From Bryobacterales bacterium (lineage in GTDB: Bacteria; Acidobacteriota; Terriglobia; Bryobacterales; UBA6623): a stretch of DNA of 64,000 bases. Positions 1 through 8,864 of the stretch are shown here, piece after piece. The DNA lies in assembly GCA_022823865.1 (NCBI GenBank), contig JAJEHF010000066.1, forward strand, positions 1 through 64,000, written 5' to 3'. Within the stretch, counting starts at the first letter, position 1. Every line of letters starts with the position of its first letter. Both the position numbers and the translations under genes were made by a program. A model generated the notes under the pieces. That model searched no databases, was not told the origin of the DNA, and worked only from the letters and a program-made list of their open reading frames with translations.

Positions 1-131
1 GGAGCATGCCTGAACGAGCGGTCGTCGACCTGTCAAATCCCGGTGCCCGAAAGGGGCGAAAGTGGGGGTCTAGGTAACAACACCAACTCACGATCCTTTA
101 GAATCAATAAGATACAAACGACAATGTCGAA

Positions 132-215
132 CATGCGCTAGAGGACGGAGAGAATGCCCGTCGGCACCCGGTGTGAGGGTAACCCCCCACTTGAGGGGGA
201 CCGCTCTAGCGCATG
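132..215. repeat. 12-bp perfect inverted repeat with 60-bp spacer
   Basis: CATGCGCTAGAG at 132-143 is the exact reverse complement of CTCTAGCGCATG at 204-215. The spacer holds a smaller C-run/G-run hairpin (about 183-199). It lies just beyond the 3' end of the FRG gene. It could be a terminator-like fold or the end of a mobile unit; nothing decides between these. Confidence 0.5.
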
Positions 216-234
216 CGGTTGCCCGTCGAGTGGA

Positions 235-1485
235 TCAGCGGTGACCTTCGTCCGCCGCTGCCGCCCGATCGCCCTCCGTCTCGTCGCTCGTGAGCAATTG
301 GTACTCAGCGTGGGCCGGCGGGTGAGCGACTATTCCGCCCACTGTCTCTGAGTGATACCGCTTGACGCCGAGCTCTATGGCCTTCTTGAAATCCCCAACA
401 GCCCGCTCCATCTGCTCAAGCCTCTGATGCACGGTACCCCTCAGCCAATAGACCTCGGCAACCCTCGGCGAACCGGTGTCGTCACCTTCGAGAAGAACGA
501 TCTCGGTATCGTAGTCTGTGAGCGCACCGGCGAAATCGCCCATTAGGGTCAACTCTCTCGCCCGGTTGTGGAATGGTCCGGGATGGTCGGGATCTAACTC
601 GATGGCTTTCGTATAGTGTTGGACCGCAGATTCCACGTCCCGGATCGCAGAATGCGCCAGGCCGAGGCGCGCGTGGGCTATAGCTCTCTCCTTTCGAGTC
701 GAGGCTACTTCCACCTGGTAGAACCAGAGTTGGAGAGACCGGCCATCGTCGAGGTGTCTTGATACCGAATTGGCCTGCGCGAATCCGGGAAGATCGGCGA
801 ATAGATCCTCCTCCCGGATGCCGTAGTCGTCGCGCAGCTCTCTTATCAACTCCGTCTTGGCTCCCTTGGCTACGACGCATTTCTTAAGGCGGTACGGGGC
901 GATCTGAGACGTAACGCCGAGGACGAACGCCGACTGTTGGTGCTCCGCCCTTCCGGGCAATCTCTTCGGGAACCATACGTAGGGCGGGTCATCCCAAGTG
1001 GTCTCCGGGTAAAAGTAGCTTATGATATCCTTCGCGCCCACGTCGGATTCGTCGATCTCCCGCAGGTCGCGGCGCGACAGGGTGTAGACTGCACCGTCCC
1101 TGTCCAGTCGATCGTTGCTGGCGAACCACAGAGCCACGAACGGATTCAGCGTGAAGTCGATCAACGGGGTAGCCGCTCCAAAATGCTGCAACTGAGCAAG
1201 GATCTGGAGTTGAGAAAAGCCGCCCGGTAGGTCGGCCCATTTGCCGACGTGTTGCGCCGCCTCACGAAGCAGGCTGTCCAAGTAAGAAACGACAGCCGGA
1301 TGCGCCGGAGCCTGCTGCGTGTCAGCACGATTTGTTGCGAGCCGCCGCACTGCGGAGCAGTTCACGTCCCAATCACTATCGGCCTGCCCCCGGTAGAGAA
1401 AACTGTCGGGTGCCGCGCCTCTCGTCATTGGTTCAAGACATTGGAGAAACTCTCCAACCGTCGAGATGGGAGGCGGCAGCGTCAC
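235..1485 (-). CDS. FRG-domain protein with C-terminal TPR repeats
   Basis: The product is about 416 residues. The N-terminal half is a FRG domain: FLYRGQ near residues 29-34, then HFGAATPLIDFT near 101-112, followed by NPFVALWFA. The C-terminal half (about 270-400) has tandem TPR helices such as YTKAIELDPDHPG. FRG domains are widespread in conflict and defence loci, but their biochemical role here is unknown. I prefer the GTG at 1485 because AGAGGG sits 7 nt upstream and the residues before it look like noncoding translation. An in-frame ATG at 1599 would overlap the upstream gene. Its neighbour upstream on the same strand is a gamma-glutamylcyclotransferase-like gene, so the two may be cotranscribed. 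Confidence 0.8.
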   Translation of the reverse strand: MTLPPPISTVGEFLQCLEPMTRGAAPDSFLYRGQADSDWDVNCSAVRRLATNRADTQQAPAHPAVVSYLDSLLREAAQHVGKWADLPGGFSQLQILAQLQHFGAATPLIDFTLNPFVALWFASNDRLDRDGAVYTLSRRDLREIDESDVGAKDIISYFYPETTWDDPPYVWFPKRLPGRAEHQQSAFVLGVTSQIAPYRLKKCVVAKGAKTELIRELRDDYGIREEDLFADLPGFAQANSVSRHLDDGRSLQLWFYQVEVASTRKERAIAHARLGLAHSAIRDVESAVQHYTKAIELDPDHPGPFHNRARELTLMGDFAGALTDYDTEIVLLEGDDTGSPRVAEVYWLRGTVHQRLEQMERAVGDFKKAIELGVKRYHSETVGGIVAHPPAHAEYQLLTSDETEGDRAAAADEGHR

Positions 1486-1580
1486 GGTGAAACCCTCTGG
1501 CCCCGGTTGGTCCGCAGCGCCGCCGGGGCCAACTCTGGATTGCGGGAGGCGGCTGTGCAGGTTTGCATGGCAGGTGGAAT

Positions 1581-2114
1581 CTACGTGTAAGGCGTACATC
1601 CGAGGGACTGCTCAAAGCGCTCACGGTAGGCCGTGCGTATTTGTCGCGGAGCGCGTCGCACGTACTGTTCGGCCTTAACGCGCTTGCGATCCGTGAGGTT
1701 CCTCAAGTGAGCTAGTGCTTGGTCCACGTTCGGTCGTTCGTCCTTCGTTCCGCGGAACTTTGGCTCCAGCGCCGTCCAGATCACGTAGTGGATTTCCCGG
1801 CCGGTAGCCCACTCCCGGAGGCCCGGTAGTTTCTCCGGGTCTTCCTTACCCGCGGACCAAGTGGCGATCTTGCTTCGACCCGTTTGCTCACGAGCCGCCA
1901 ACTCCGTGACGGCCGTACTCAGGTCGGTCACAGTCATGGGTGCCCAGAGGCTCGTCACCGAGACAGCGTTTGGATCCAACACGAGCGTCAGCCGACCATC
2001 CTCCGACTCGCGTACGAACTCCACACTGACTGGCGGGCCGTCGTCCCGCCAGTCGCCGACCGGTAGGTCTCCCGGCCTCCAGATGAGTGAGCCCCACCCC
2101 AGACACACGATCAC
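1581..2114 (-). CDS. Gamma-glutamylcyclotransferase-like fold protein
   Basis: The protein is about 177 residues from a GTG start at 2114, which directly precedes the diagnostic N-terminal strand-loop CLGWGSLIW. That loop matches the YGSL/F-type substrate loop of the gamma-glutamylcyclotransferase (AIG2/ChaC) superfamily. A basic C-terminal helix follows. Longer readings upstream are Cys/Arg/Pro-rich and look noncoding. It would be cytosolic; the substrate is unknown. It sits upstream of the FRG-TPR gene on the same strand, with about 95 nt between the preferred starts and stops, so the two may form one accessory unit. The family call is moderately sure, the enzymatic role is not. Confidence 0.6.
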   Translation of the reverse strand: MIVCLGWGSLIWRPGDLPVGDWRDDGPPVSVEFVRESEDGRLTLVLDPNAVSVTSLWAPMTVTDLSTAVTELAAREQTGRSKIATWSAGKEDPEKLPGLREWATGREIHYVIWTALEPKFRGTKDERPNVDQALAHLRNLTDRKRVKAEQYVRRAPRQIRTAYRERFEQSLGCTPYT

Positions 2115-2323
2115 GTCGCGATCGTAGCACGCGTACCCCGCCTGAGCGCTTGAACACACGACGGCTATCGAGGTGCAGCAGGGAGGTCGGACAGAGGCCG
2201 GTGCTGTGCCTCCGAGGCCGTCTCTGTACTGTGCCCGTGGGCCGTTGCGGTCCGATTCCGGGCGGCGGGTGCAACGGGGGGAACACACGCGAACGAGCCC
2301 ACAAGTCACACCTTATCAATATG

Positions 2324-3610
2324 TTACGGACTATCTGCAACGCAGAACGTCTCGGCCGAGAACAGCGGCTCGCCGGAGACCATCGCCGAGGATCCGACGC
2401 CGGCGAAGATCAGGCCCACCTCGCCGCGGGGAATCATGCTCACGCCGACAGCGATGCGATTGATCTTCTTGTCCAGCACGCCAAGCGAGCAGATCAGCTT
2501 GCTGACAACGGCCGTCACGCTGAGCAGGGCGGCGAAGACCAGCACGGCCGGGAATGCGAACAGCGACAGTTCGACGCCCATGCCCATGTAGACAAAGAAG
2601 ACGGGAACGAAGATGGCGCCGATCGGCGCCACGGATTGCTCGATCCTGTGCAAGGGCTCCTTTCCCCCGAAGTGCTTGGTGATGGCCCGATCGAGGACCA
2701 GACCGGCGGCGAAGGCGCCCACGATGTCGGCCAGGCCTATTAATTCGGCGAGAGCGGCCATCACGAAGCAATAGGCGACCGAGAGCACGATTCCGCCGCC
2801 GCGCGACTTGAAGTGCTCCACCAGCGAGATGATCGGCATGATGATCGTGCGGCTCATGAGGATCGAGCCCGCCAGGAAACCGACCGCCTTGACAGCGATC
2901 AAGATGATCGGCAGCAGGCTGAAATCCGCGCTCAGACCCTGGTCTGCGGAATGCACCAAGCCGAGCATGAAGGCCAAGATGACGAGTCCGAGGATGTCGT
3001 CCACCACGGCCGCGCCTAGCACGAGCTTGGACTCGGCCTTCTCGATCAATCCCAGGTCTTTCAGCACCCGCGCCGTGATCCCGACGCTGGTCGCAGCGAG
3101 CGTGGCGCCGACGAAGAGATGCGCGTACCATGCGACGTCCTCGGGCATGAAGGTGTACGACACGGCGAAGCCCAGCGCCAGCGGCGCCGCGACGCCGATC
3201 ACCGCAACAGTGACCGCGGACGGACCGACGGCCAGCAGGTCGTCCAAGTCGCATTCGAGACCGACTTGGAAGAGCAGCAGTATCACTCCGATCTCGGCTG
3301 CGACGGCAAGGAACGGGGTGTCCCGGAGAGCCTCCGCTTGCAACCCCAGCAGCCCGAGGTTGCCTAGCAGGATGCCGAATACCAGTTCGCCCAAGACAGC
3401 GGGCTGCTTGAGCCGTTCGAAGATCTCGCCGCCCGCCTTGGCCGCGAGCAAGATCACCGAAAAGGCCAGCAGGAAGGAGGTTACGTCGCCGCCGTGCTCG
3501 CCGATATCTTCCGGCCCCGAGGCCAGCCAGATGACCGTCCCGATCAGGGCCAGGCAGATCAGGCGCAGAAGGTACGACTTCGGGAATCGGAGGGTGTGCC
3601 CGTGAAACAG
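2324..3610 (-). pseudogene. CPA2-type cation:proton antiporter, both ends lost
   Basis: The frame encodes a multi-spanning transporter of the CPA2 (KefB-like) monovalent cation:proton antiporter family. GGEIFERLKQPAVLGELVFG, the Asp-containing VGLECDLDDLL helix and GAAVVDDILGLVIL are typical. Two defects suggest a relic. The C-terminus ends FSAETFCVADSP then stop, where relatives continue with a last helix, so homology breaks near 2343. At the 5' side there is no ATG, GTG or TTG in frame between 3901 and the first membrane segment (about 3586), and the open frame runs back through the duplicated aldehyde dehydrogenase tail. The given right boundary is therefore approximate. It could still be expressed from an unusual start, but a normal length product is not possible. 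Confidence 0.7.
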
Positions 3611-3752
3611 CCGCCCTCGCTCTCGCAGCGGTCCCCTCAGGCTGGCGAACGCAATACGCCCGGCCCCGGCGGCCGGCCGACGGCAGTGCCAGCCCCATCG
3701 TAGCGCGGGCGCGCCTCGGCCCCGAGCCTTGAAGCGAGACGTTTCGGCGCCC

Positions 3753-3820
3753 GTGCGATCAGGGGCAGGTGCATCACGACCATCTTGGTCTCGGTCATCT
3801 CTTCGACCGCGTAGTGCGGG
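3753..3820. repeat. Left direct repeat (copy of aldehyde dehydrogenase 3' end)
   Basis: This 68-nt stretch matches 12719-12785 with one extra G and one substitution (T at 3815, C at 12780). Read on the minus strand it encodes the aldehyde dehydrogenase tail YAVEEMTETKMVVMHLP. The extra G removes the stop, so this copy is a remnant. It has the layout expected of an attL-like junction of the 8.9 kb segment to its right. Confidence 0.75.
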
Positions 3821-4358
3821 TCCACGGGTCGACCTCGCTGCACCCGACCGAGCACCATTGGTCCATCCGTGCGAGCGCAGGCTGCAGTCGTCGCCACTCA
3901 TTGGCGGCGCAGCAGAACACGAATGGCTTCCTGCGATGAGCACGACAGAGTAAAAGGGTTGCTCTCGAAGAGCTGACGGAAGTATGTGTGGCTAGGGCAC
4001 CGTTACCGGCGATTGCGGCTGGACTCATTGCCCGACGCACAATGTCACGGACCGTTGAACTCGACAAACTACCGTACAGGGCGAGGAACCGTAGTTACAC
4101 CATCGCGTCTTGAGTGCGCGGCCACGCTCCGACGACGCGGTCCTGAGGCCCTGGCCTTGCTGAAATTAGCAAATACGGTTCTCGCTATACCTACGCGGTC
4201 GCGAGATCCTCGTCGTCCCAATGGACCCTCAGTTATTCGTAAGAGAACCTGCAGGATTGCAGACCGTCGGCGACCGGTTGTCGTTCGATACCATTGATCT
4301 TGCGTTAGCCCCGTACCCTCCTAACGGTGCGTGATGACTGTAAGGAGCTATACAACAA
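3821..4358. other. Intergenic stretch inside the left end of the island
   Basis: About 540 nt with no recognisable gene on either strand; short open frames here have no coding character I can identify. No integrase, tRNA or second repeat is visible. The 3' part carries the leader of the DUF262 gene, with AAGGAG at 4342-4347, 11 nt before its ATG. Confidence 0.5.
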
Positions 4359-5552
4359 ATGAACAATACCGCCGAAGTCGAATTTGGGGACGATGGGTTC
4401 GAGGACGAATCCATCGGCCAAGGGGATGAGAAAGAGAGTCTGGACGACTATTTCGCAGCTCGCTGGCCGCTTCGCGTGGTCTACCAGACCTCCACCTACT
4501 TCCTACCTCAGATCGTTGATTTGATCGGCGAGAATGGCAAGATCACACTCAGGCCAGAGTACCAACGGCGGCTCAGATGGAGCAACGTGAAGAAGTCGGC
4601 ACTCATCGAATCGATGCTCCTGAACATGCCGGTGCCGCCAATCTATCTCTACGAGAACGATGCCGCACGCTATGAAGTCATGGACGGGCAGCAACGGATT
4701 AATGCAATACGGGAGTTTCTTTCAAATCGATTGAAGCTTAGCGGATTGCGGATCTTGTCGCGCCTAAATGGCTTGAAGTATCAGGATTGTCCAGAGCGCG
4801 TGCTGCGCGCCCTAGAGCGCGCGAGCGTGTCTGCAATCGTGCTTCTGATGGAGAGCCATCAGGAATACCAGTCGATTCCAGACGTGAGGGTAGGCGATCT
4901 TCGGCGGCGCGTGTTTGATCGTCTGAACACCGGGGGAATCAACCTCAACCCGCACGAAGTCAGAAACGCAATGAATCCCGGCCACCTGAGAGAAGCGCTC
5001 GTTCGAATGAGTCAGCTTCCTGTGTTCACGGCGGCGTTCGGGATTCCAGAGTACGATCCGGACGACGAAGAGAATGAGAAGCGGATCAAGAATACGTTGT
5101 ATGCCAGCATGAAGGATTGCGAACTGGCGCTCAGGTTCGTCGCGCTTCGCGACGAGGATCAGATCCGTGGTGCCATGCGGAACAATCTGGATCGCGCCAT
5201 GGAGAAAGAACTGAGCCAAGAGGAAGCGGACACCCTCGTGGAGGAGTTCCGCGAACGTCTCGAGTTCCTTTCTGAGCTATTCGAGAACCGACCGTTCAGG
5301 ATCGAAGACCCAGGTGAAGCGAGCAGTCGTATTTACGCCGGCCTGTACGATGCGTCGATGATTGCACTGGACCGTCGCTGGGATCGCCGCGAGGCGATTA
5401 TGGAACGCGCGGCCGAGATTCGTGCGGAACTGCGCCGGGCGTTCGAGGACGACGAACAACACAAGATTCTGACCGGGCGGCGTAACACGGCGAGTGCCGT
5501 GCGGGAGAGGATTTCGCTTGTCGGAAATCTGCTGCTACGGGCGGGAAACTGA
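4359..5552 (+). CDS. DUF262 (ParB/Srx-like) domain protein
   Basis: A 397-residue protein. The N-terminal half is a DUF262 domain: the RPEYQRRLRWSNVKKSALIES segment, the hallmark DGQQR near residues 110-114, and FDRLNTGGINLNPHEVRNA. DUF262 proteins include the GmrS half of GmrSD type IV restriction enzymes and the N-terminus of SspE, where the domain hydrolyses NTPs and senses modified DNA. The DUF1524 His-Asn-His nuclease usually attached in those proteins is absent; the C-terminal half is charged and helical. The HEPN gene follows 2 nt downstream, so the nuclease activity may be supplied in trans. It converges on the cysteine-desulfurase operon. The ATG at 4359 is the natural start. Confidence 0.8.
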   Translation: MNNTAEVEFGDDGFEDESIGQGDEKESLDDYFAARWPLRVVYQTSTYFLPQIVDLIGENGKITLRPEYQRRLRWSNVKKSALIESMLLNMPVPPIYLYENDAARYEVMDGQQRINAIREFLSNRLKLSGLRILSRLNGLKYQDCPERVLRALERASVSAIVLLMESHQEYQSIPDVRVGDLRRRVFDRLNTGGINLNPHEVRNAMNPGHLREALVRMSQLPVFTAAFGIPEYDPDDEENEKRIKNTLYASMKDCELALRFVALRDEDQIRGAMRNNLDRAMEKELSQEEADTLVEEFRERLEFLSELFENRPFRIEDPGEASSRIYAGLYDASMIALDRRWDRREAIMERAAEIRAELRRAFEDDEQHKILTGRRNTASAVRERISLVGNLLLRAGN

Positions 5553-5554
5553 GC

Positions 5555-6313
5555 GTGGTTTCTCGGTTCCGGGCGGTGGCGGATGAGTTTTGCACCGAAG
5601 TTCAAGTAATCCAAGCCCTCGTGTCTGCATTCGATACAACTGAGGTGAGGCCAAAGTTGAGGGCTGCGGCGTCGAATTCCGCGATGCTCCTGCTTGCTGC
5701 GACATTCGAGGTCTTCGTGCGGGACATGGCGGGTGTGGTTGCTCGGGCCGCAGTGGCCAGCGCAGATGAGGTCGCCCGTATTCCGACCGGGATACTGCGA
5801 ACCGCATGGAAACGTGTGTTCGATTCCATCGCGCGTTTAGATTTACCGCAGAACACGAGGACTCAAGATATCCAACAGATTGTGGGTGATGCCGAAGCTC
5901 GCTCCGGGGCTGTATTTGCATTCTTGAGGGGCAACACCGAACAGGACATCTATGCCGATCTAGTGCAGCACGACGTCAACCTACGCACACAAGAGATCAA
6001 TCGGCTCTTCAGCATAAGCGGGGTGTCGGACGTGTGCGGGCTGGTGTCGCAGGAGCAAAACGTCGCCGACCACTTCCAAGCGGATCGTGCGAACGCGACC
6101 GGAAGAGAGCTGGGCGAGTTCATCGACCGTTTCATCGAGCAACGAAACAGCATCGCCCATTCGCTCACGTCAGCGTCTTCGGTGGGGGCGAATGAAGTAT
6201 CCAACCATATTGAGACGTTTCGTGTGTTCGCGACGGCACTTTGCGTGGTCTTGGAGCAGAGGTTTCCGCCAGCGGGGCGCAGGCGTGTAGGGCCTGAGAC
6301 GACGACACCGTAG
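5555..6313 (+). CDS. HEPN-like nuclease (MAE_28990/MAE_18760-like)
   Basis: A 252-residue, mostly helical protein starting with GTG 2 nt after the DUF262 stop, which implies translational coupling. Near the C-terminus it carries RNSIAH, an R-x4-H motif of the HEPN superfamily, the catalytic signature of HEPN ribonucleases in toxin and abortive-infection systems. An earlier helix (NSAMLLLAATFEVFVRDM) is typical of the HEPN proteins found beside DUF262 genes. The likely role is RNA cleavage on infection, with the DUF262 protein as sensor or partner; that is inference. Its 3' end faces the desulfurase gene tail-to-tail, leaving 21 nt. Confidence 0.7.
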   Translation: MVSRFRAVADEFCTEVQVIQALVSAFDTTEVRPKLRAAASNSAMLLLAATFEVFVRDMAGVVARAAVASADEVARIPTGILRTAWKRVFDSIARLDLPQNTRTQDIQQIVGDAEARSGAVFAFLRGNTEQDIYADLVQHDVNLRTQEINRLFSISGVSDVCGLVSQEQNVADHFQADRANATGRELGEFIDRFIEQRNSIAHSLTSASSVGANEVSNHIETFRVFATALCVVLEQRFPPAGRRRVGPETTTP

Positions 6314-6334
6314 CGCGGTGAGGCCGTAACTCTC

Positions 6335-7516
6335 TCAGCCGATGCCGACTCTTGCGGTTCGCCCAATCGGGGACGAGATCGAAAGTTGCCGCGCGGCGCT
6401 CCGGACGACATCGCCAGCGATGCGAATCTCTTCTTGGGTTGTGAACCGACCTACGCAGAACCGTAGCGACCTATCGGCCTCCGCTGAGGAGAGACCGTAG
6501 GCTACTAGAACGGGCGACGGCTCGGTGACTACCGACGCACAGGCTGATCCCGAAGAAGCCTGAACGCCCTCAAGGGCATCGAGCAATTCGTCGCCGCTCG
6601 CGCTGGGGAATCGCACGTTGAAAGCACCTGGCGCCCGGTGCGTTGGCGAACCGTTGAGCTCTGCGCGTGGAAATGCGTCGAGGATGGTCTTGAGTAGCTC
6701 CTCGGCCAGACTGCTCATGCGTTCTGCATCGACATGGACATCGATTGCTGCCACCCGACACGCTTCGCCGAAGCCAATGCACAGTGGAACAGGCAACGTG
6801 CCGGGTCGGAGACCGCCCTCTTGGCCGCCCCCCAATGTGACCGGTCTGATGCCATTCCTAGCACGGGTGCCGATGTAAAGTGCACCAATGCCCTTGGGTC
6901 CATAGCACTTATGGGCCGACAGGGTCAGGAGGTCGGCACCGAAATTGCGGACGTCCAAGGGTAGTCGCCCCAAAGATTGCGCACAGTCAGAATGCAGAAT
7001 CGCGCCGAAGCGTTGGCAGATCTCGGCGATGGCCGGAATCGCCTGAATGACCCCAGTCTCGTTGTTGACGTGCATGACCGATACGAGCAGCGTCCGCTCG
7101 TTGACCGCTCGTTCGACGGCGTCGAGGTCGACAATGCCGTCTGACTGGACCGGCAGCGTCTGGACGTCAAAACCCATTTCTCCCAACGCCTGCGCCGGCT
7201 CCAACACCGAACTGTGTTCGGTCCCTAGTGTGACAATCCCACGTCGGCCGGAGGAGGCCCGTGCCGCTCCAAACAGTGCCAAGTTGTTGGCTTCTGTCGC
7301 TCCCGATGTGAACACTACCCGGCGAGCGTCACCGCCAATAGCACGAGCTACTTGTCGTCGGGCTGTCTCTACTGCACGGGCAGCCTCGATTCCCGCCAAG
7401 TGGTTGGTAGAATGGGGGTTGCCGTAGAGTCCATCATTACGCGTCATTGCTGCCCTGACGCGGGGGTCGAGCGGAGTCGACGCTTGATGATCGAGATAGA
7501 TTGGGGCGTGCGCCAT
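6335..7516 (-). CDS. Cysteine desulfurase (IscS/NifS/DndA type)
   Basis: A 393-residue PLP enzyme that would take sulfur from cysteine as a protein persulfide. From the ATG at 7516: YLDHQASTPLDP at the N-terminus, cofactor-stacking His near 101 (TEHSS), PLP lysine near 203 in SAHKCYGPKG, and catalytic Cys near 326 in SSGSACAS, followed by TEPSPVL. It is the last gene of a five-gene minus-strand operon, 4 nt after a PP-loop protein that is its likely sulfur acceptor. No IscU, IscA or Fe-S operon genes are nearby, so a dedicated DndA/SspA-like role in nucleic-acid thiolation is more likely than housekeeping Fe-S assembly. An ATG at 7576 is open but would add 20 poorly conserved residues. Confidence 0.88.
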   Translation of the reverse strand: MAHAPIYLDHQASTPLDPRVRAAMTRNDGLYGNPHSTNHLAGIEAARAVETARRQVARAIGGDARRVVFTSGATEANNLALFGAARASSGRRGIVTLGTEHSSVLEPAQALGEMGFDVQTLPVQSDGIVDLDAVERAVNERTLLVSVMHVNNETGVIQAIPAIAEICQRFGAILHSDCAQSLGRLPLDVRNFGADLLTLSAHKCYGPKGIGALYIGTRARNGIRPVTLGGGQEGGLRPGTLPVPLCIGFGEACRVAAIDVHVDAERMSSLAEELLKTILDAFPRAELNGSPTHRAPGAFNVRFPSASGDELLDALEGVQASSGSACASVVTEPSPVLVAYGLSSAEADRSLRFCVGRFTTQEEIRIAGDVVRSAARQLSISSPIGRTARVGIG

Positions 7517-7520
7517 GCTG

Positions 7521-8864
7521 TTAGTCCGTGCAGTCGCACGGTAACGCTGCCCGGCCCGAGTAGCCCTCGAGCGCAACCAATTCGTCTTCGTCCAATTCGC
7601 TCAGGTCGCGGTAGGTCACATCGGCGTCGACGCCCCAGAAGCCGATAGTTACTTTCTTGTGGCTCCTCCGCCCCCGGCCCTTATATCGCTTCAGTGGACG
7701 GCGCTCATAGCGCGCCTCAAGGTTAGCCCACCAGTGGATGTCCGACGGGGTGTCAGCTACACTTCTGAGCTCCTCGGCGAGTACGACATCTGACAACGCG
7801 ACGTCTCGGCGGACCTTCGGAATGGCGGTAGTACCTTTCATGAAGCAGTAGACGCAGTTCGACAGGTTGGTCTCCGGCGCCAGTGCTAGCTTCCAATCGC
7901 GGTCTGCCCAGAAGGCAATGACGTCCTCGTTGCCGACACCGGCGTCCGCCAGCGGTGTGCACAGAATCTCGCCATCGGTCATTTCTCGGCTTGCTCGTTC
8001 GGGATTGCCTGAACCGAGACGGTTTCGCGCCATGACGCGGGCGACGCGACGGGGCTCGTCGGCGCGCAGCCCTATCAGCGATATGTACTCGACGGAGTCT
8101 TCGCCGCTCATTGGCGCGAACTCGGCGTAGCCTCGCTCCGCGAACGTCCCACGGGCCATGTGGCTCGCCCCTACACGCGAGAAGTTGGCGAAGTCCTGCT
8201 CAGGCAGCGCTGACGGGCGCGATCGCACAAAGGCCTTCTTGCGTAGGAGTTCGGCATCGTCCATCTTGCCGCGGGCTCGTCGGTGGCGCGAGATCACCCC
8301 GCTATCTGTCAACTGGGGCTCGGGATGAAAATGCCCGCGCCTTTCGGTTGTCTCCTTGCCGGCGAACCACTCGGCCAAGAAATCGTTTGTGGTTCGGAGT
8401 TTGAGGTGCGTTGTGCAGATGCGTTTGTGGCGGCTCGGCAAGAACCCTTGGTGGCTGACAAGTTCCTCGAAGACCTCGCCCCGCCACCGGTAGCCGGTCG
8501 GATTGGATTCATCGAGCGGCTGGTCATTGACGAGACGATAGCTTCCCCGCCTAGTCCACTCGCCCTTGTGAGCATCCTCGTAGGTTGCGTACTCAATCCA
8601 AAAGAAGGGAATGCCGTGCTCGACTTCCGCAAACCGGGAGCATGCACGCACGAAGTCGTAGGTGGCGGGGTGTTCGGCGGAGGTATTGTTGAAGACGATG
8701 ACGTCGCCGCGGTCTCGGTGTAGGAGGCCCTGCTCGAGGAGGAGCATTAGCATCATGCCGCTCGAGCGGCCGCCTGAGAACTTGACTACATGCGGCAGCG
8801 ACTCGTGCTCGGAGGCGTCGTACTCTAGATCGAGGCTGATTGCCTCACGCGGTTCGCCGTTCAT
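7521..8864 (-). CDS. PP-loop ATP pyrophosphatase, PAPS reductase/DndC-like
   Basis: A 447-residue protein of the adenine-nucleotide alpha-hydrolase (PAPS reductase/DndC) superfamily. It has the PP-loop variant SGGRSSG (residues 30-36), then FNNTSAEHPATYDFVRAC, which matches the PAPS-reductase motif around the nucleotide. Cysteines at about 150 (RICTTHLK), 302, 337 and 340 (NCVYC) could bind an iron-sulfur cluster, as in DndC. These proteins adenylate a substrate and transfer sulfur. Its ATG overlaps the upstream stop by 4 nt and the cysteine desulfurase lies 4 nt downstream, so the pair form a sulfur-transfer module. It is longer than assimilatory PAPS reductases (about 240 residues) and no cysteine biosynthesis genes are adjacent. 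Substrate unknown. Confidence 0.8.
   Translation of the reverse strand: MNGEPREAISLDLEYDASEHESLPHVVKFSGGRSSGMMLMLLLEQGLLHRDRGDVIVFNNTSAEHPATYDFVRACSRFAEVEHGIPFFWIEYATYEDAHKGEWTRRGSYRLVNDQPLDESNPTGYRWRGEVFEELVSHQGFLPSRHKRICTTHLKLRTTNDFLAEWFAGKETTERRGHFHPEPQLTDSGVISRHRRARGKMDDAELLRKKAFVRSRPSALPEQDFANFSRVGASHMARGTFAERGYAEFAPMSGEDSVEYISLIGLRADEPRRVARVMARNRLGSGNPERASREMTDGEILCTPLADAGVGNEDVIAFWADRDWKLALAPETNLSNCVYCFMKGTTAIPKVRRDVALSDVVLAEELRSVADTPSDIHWWANLEARYERRPLKRYKGRGRRSHKKVTIGFWGVDADVTYRDLSELDEDELVALEGYSGRAALPCDCTD

Noticed and set aside
183-215. A CRISPR-like repeat near the window start
   Set aside because: There is only one inverted pair and no series of spaced direct repeats.
4359-5552. 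Calling the DUF262 protein SspE or GmrSD
   Set aside because: The C-terminal HNH nuclease domain that defines those proteins is missing at 397 residues.
6335-8864. Calling the operon a standard Dnd or Ssp phosphorothioation system
   Set aside because: Only the desulfurase and PP-loop parts fit; no DndB/D/E or SspB/C-like protein is present, and the ATPase is of GHKL type.
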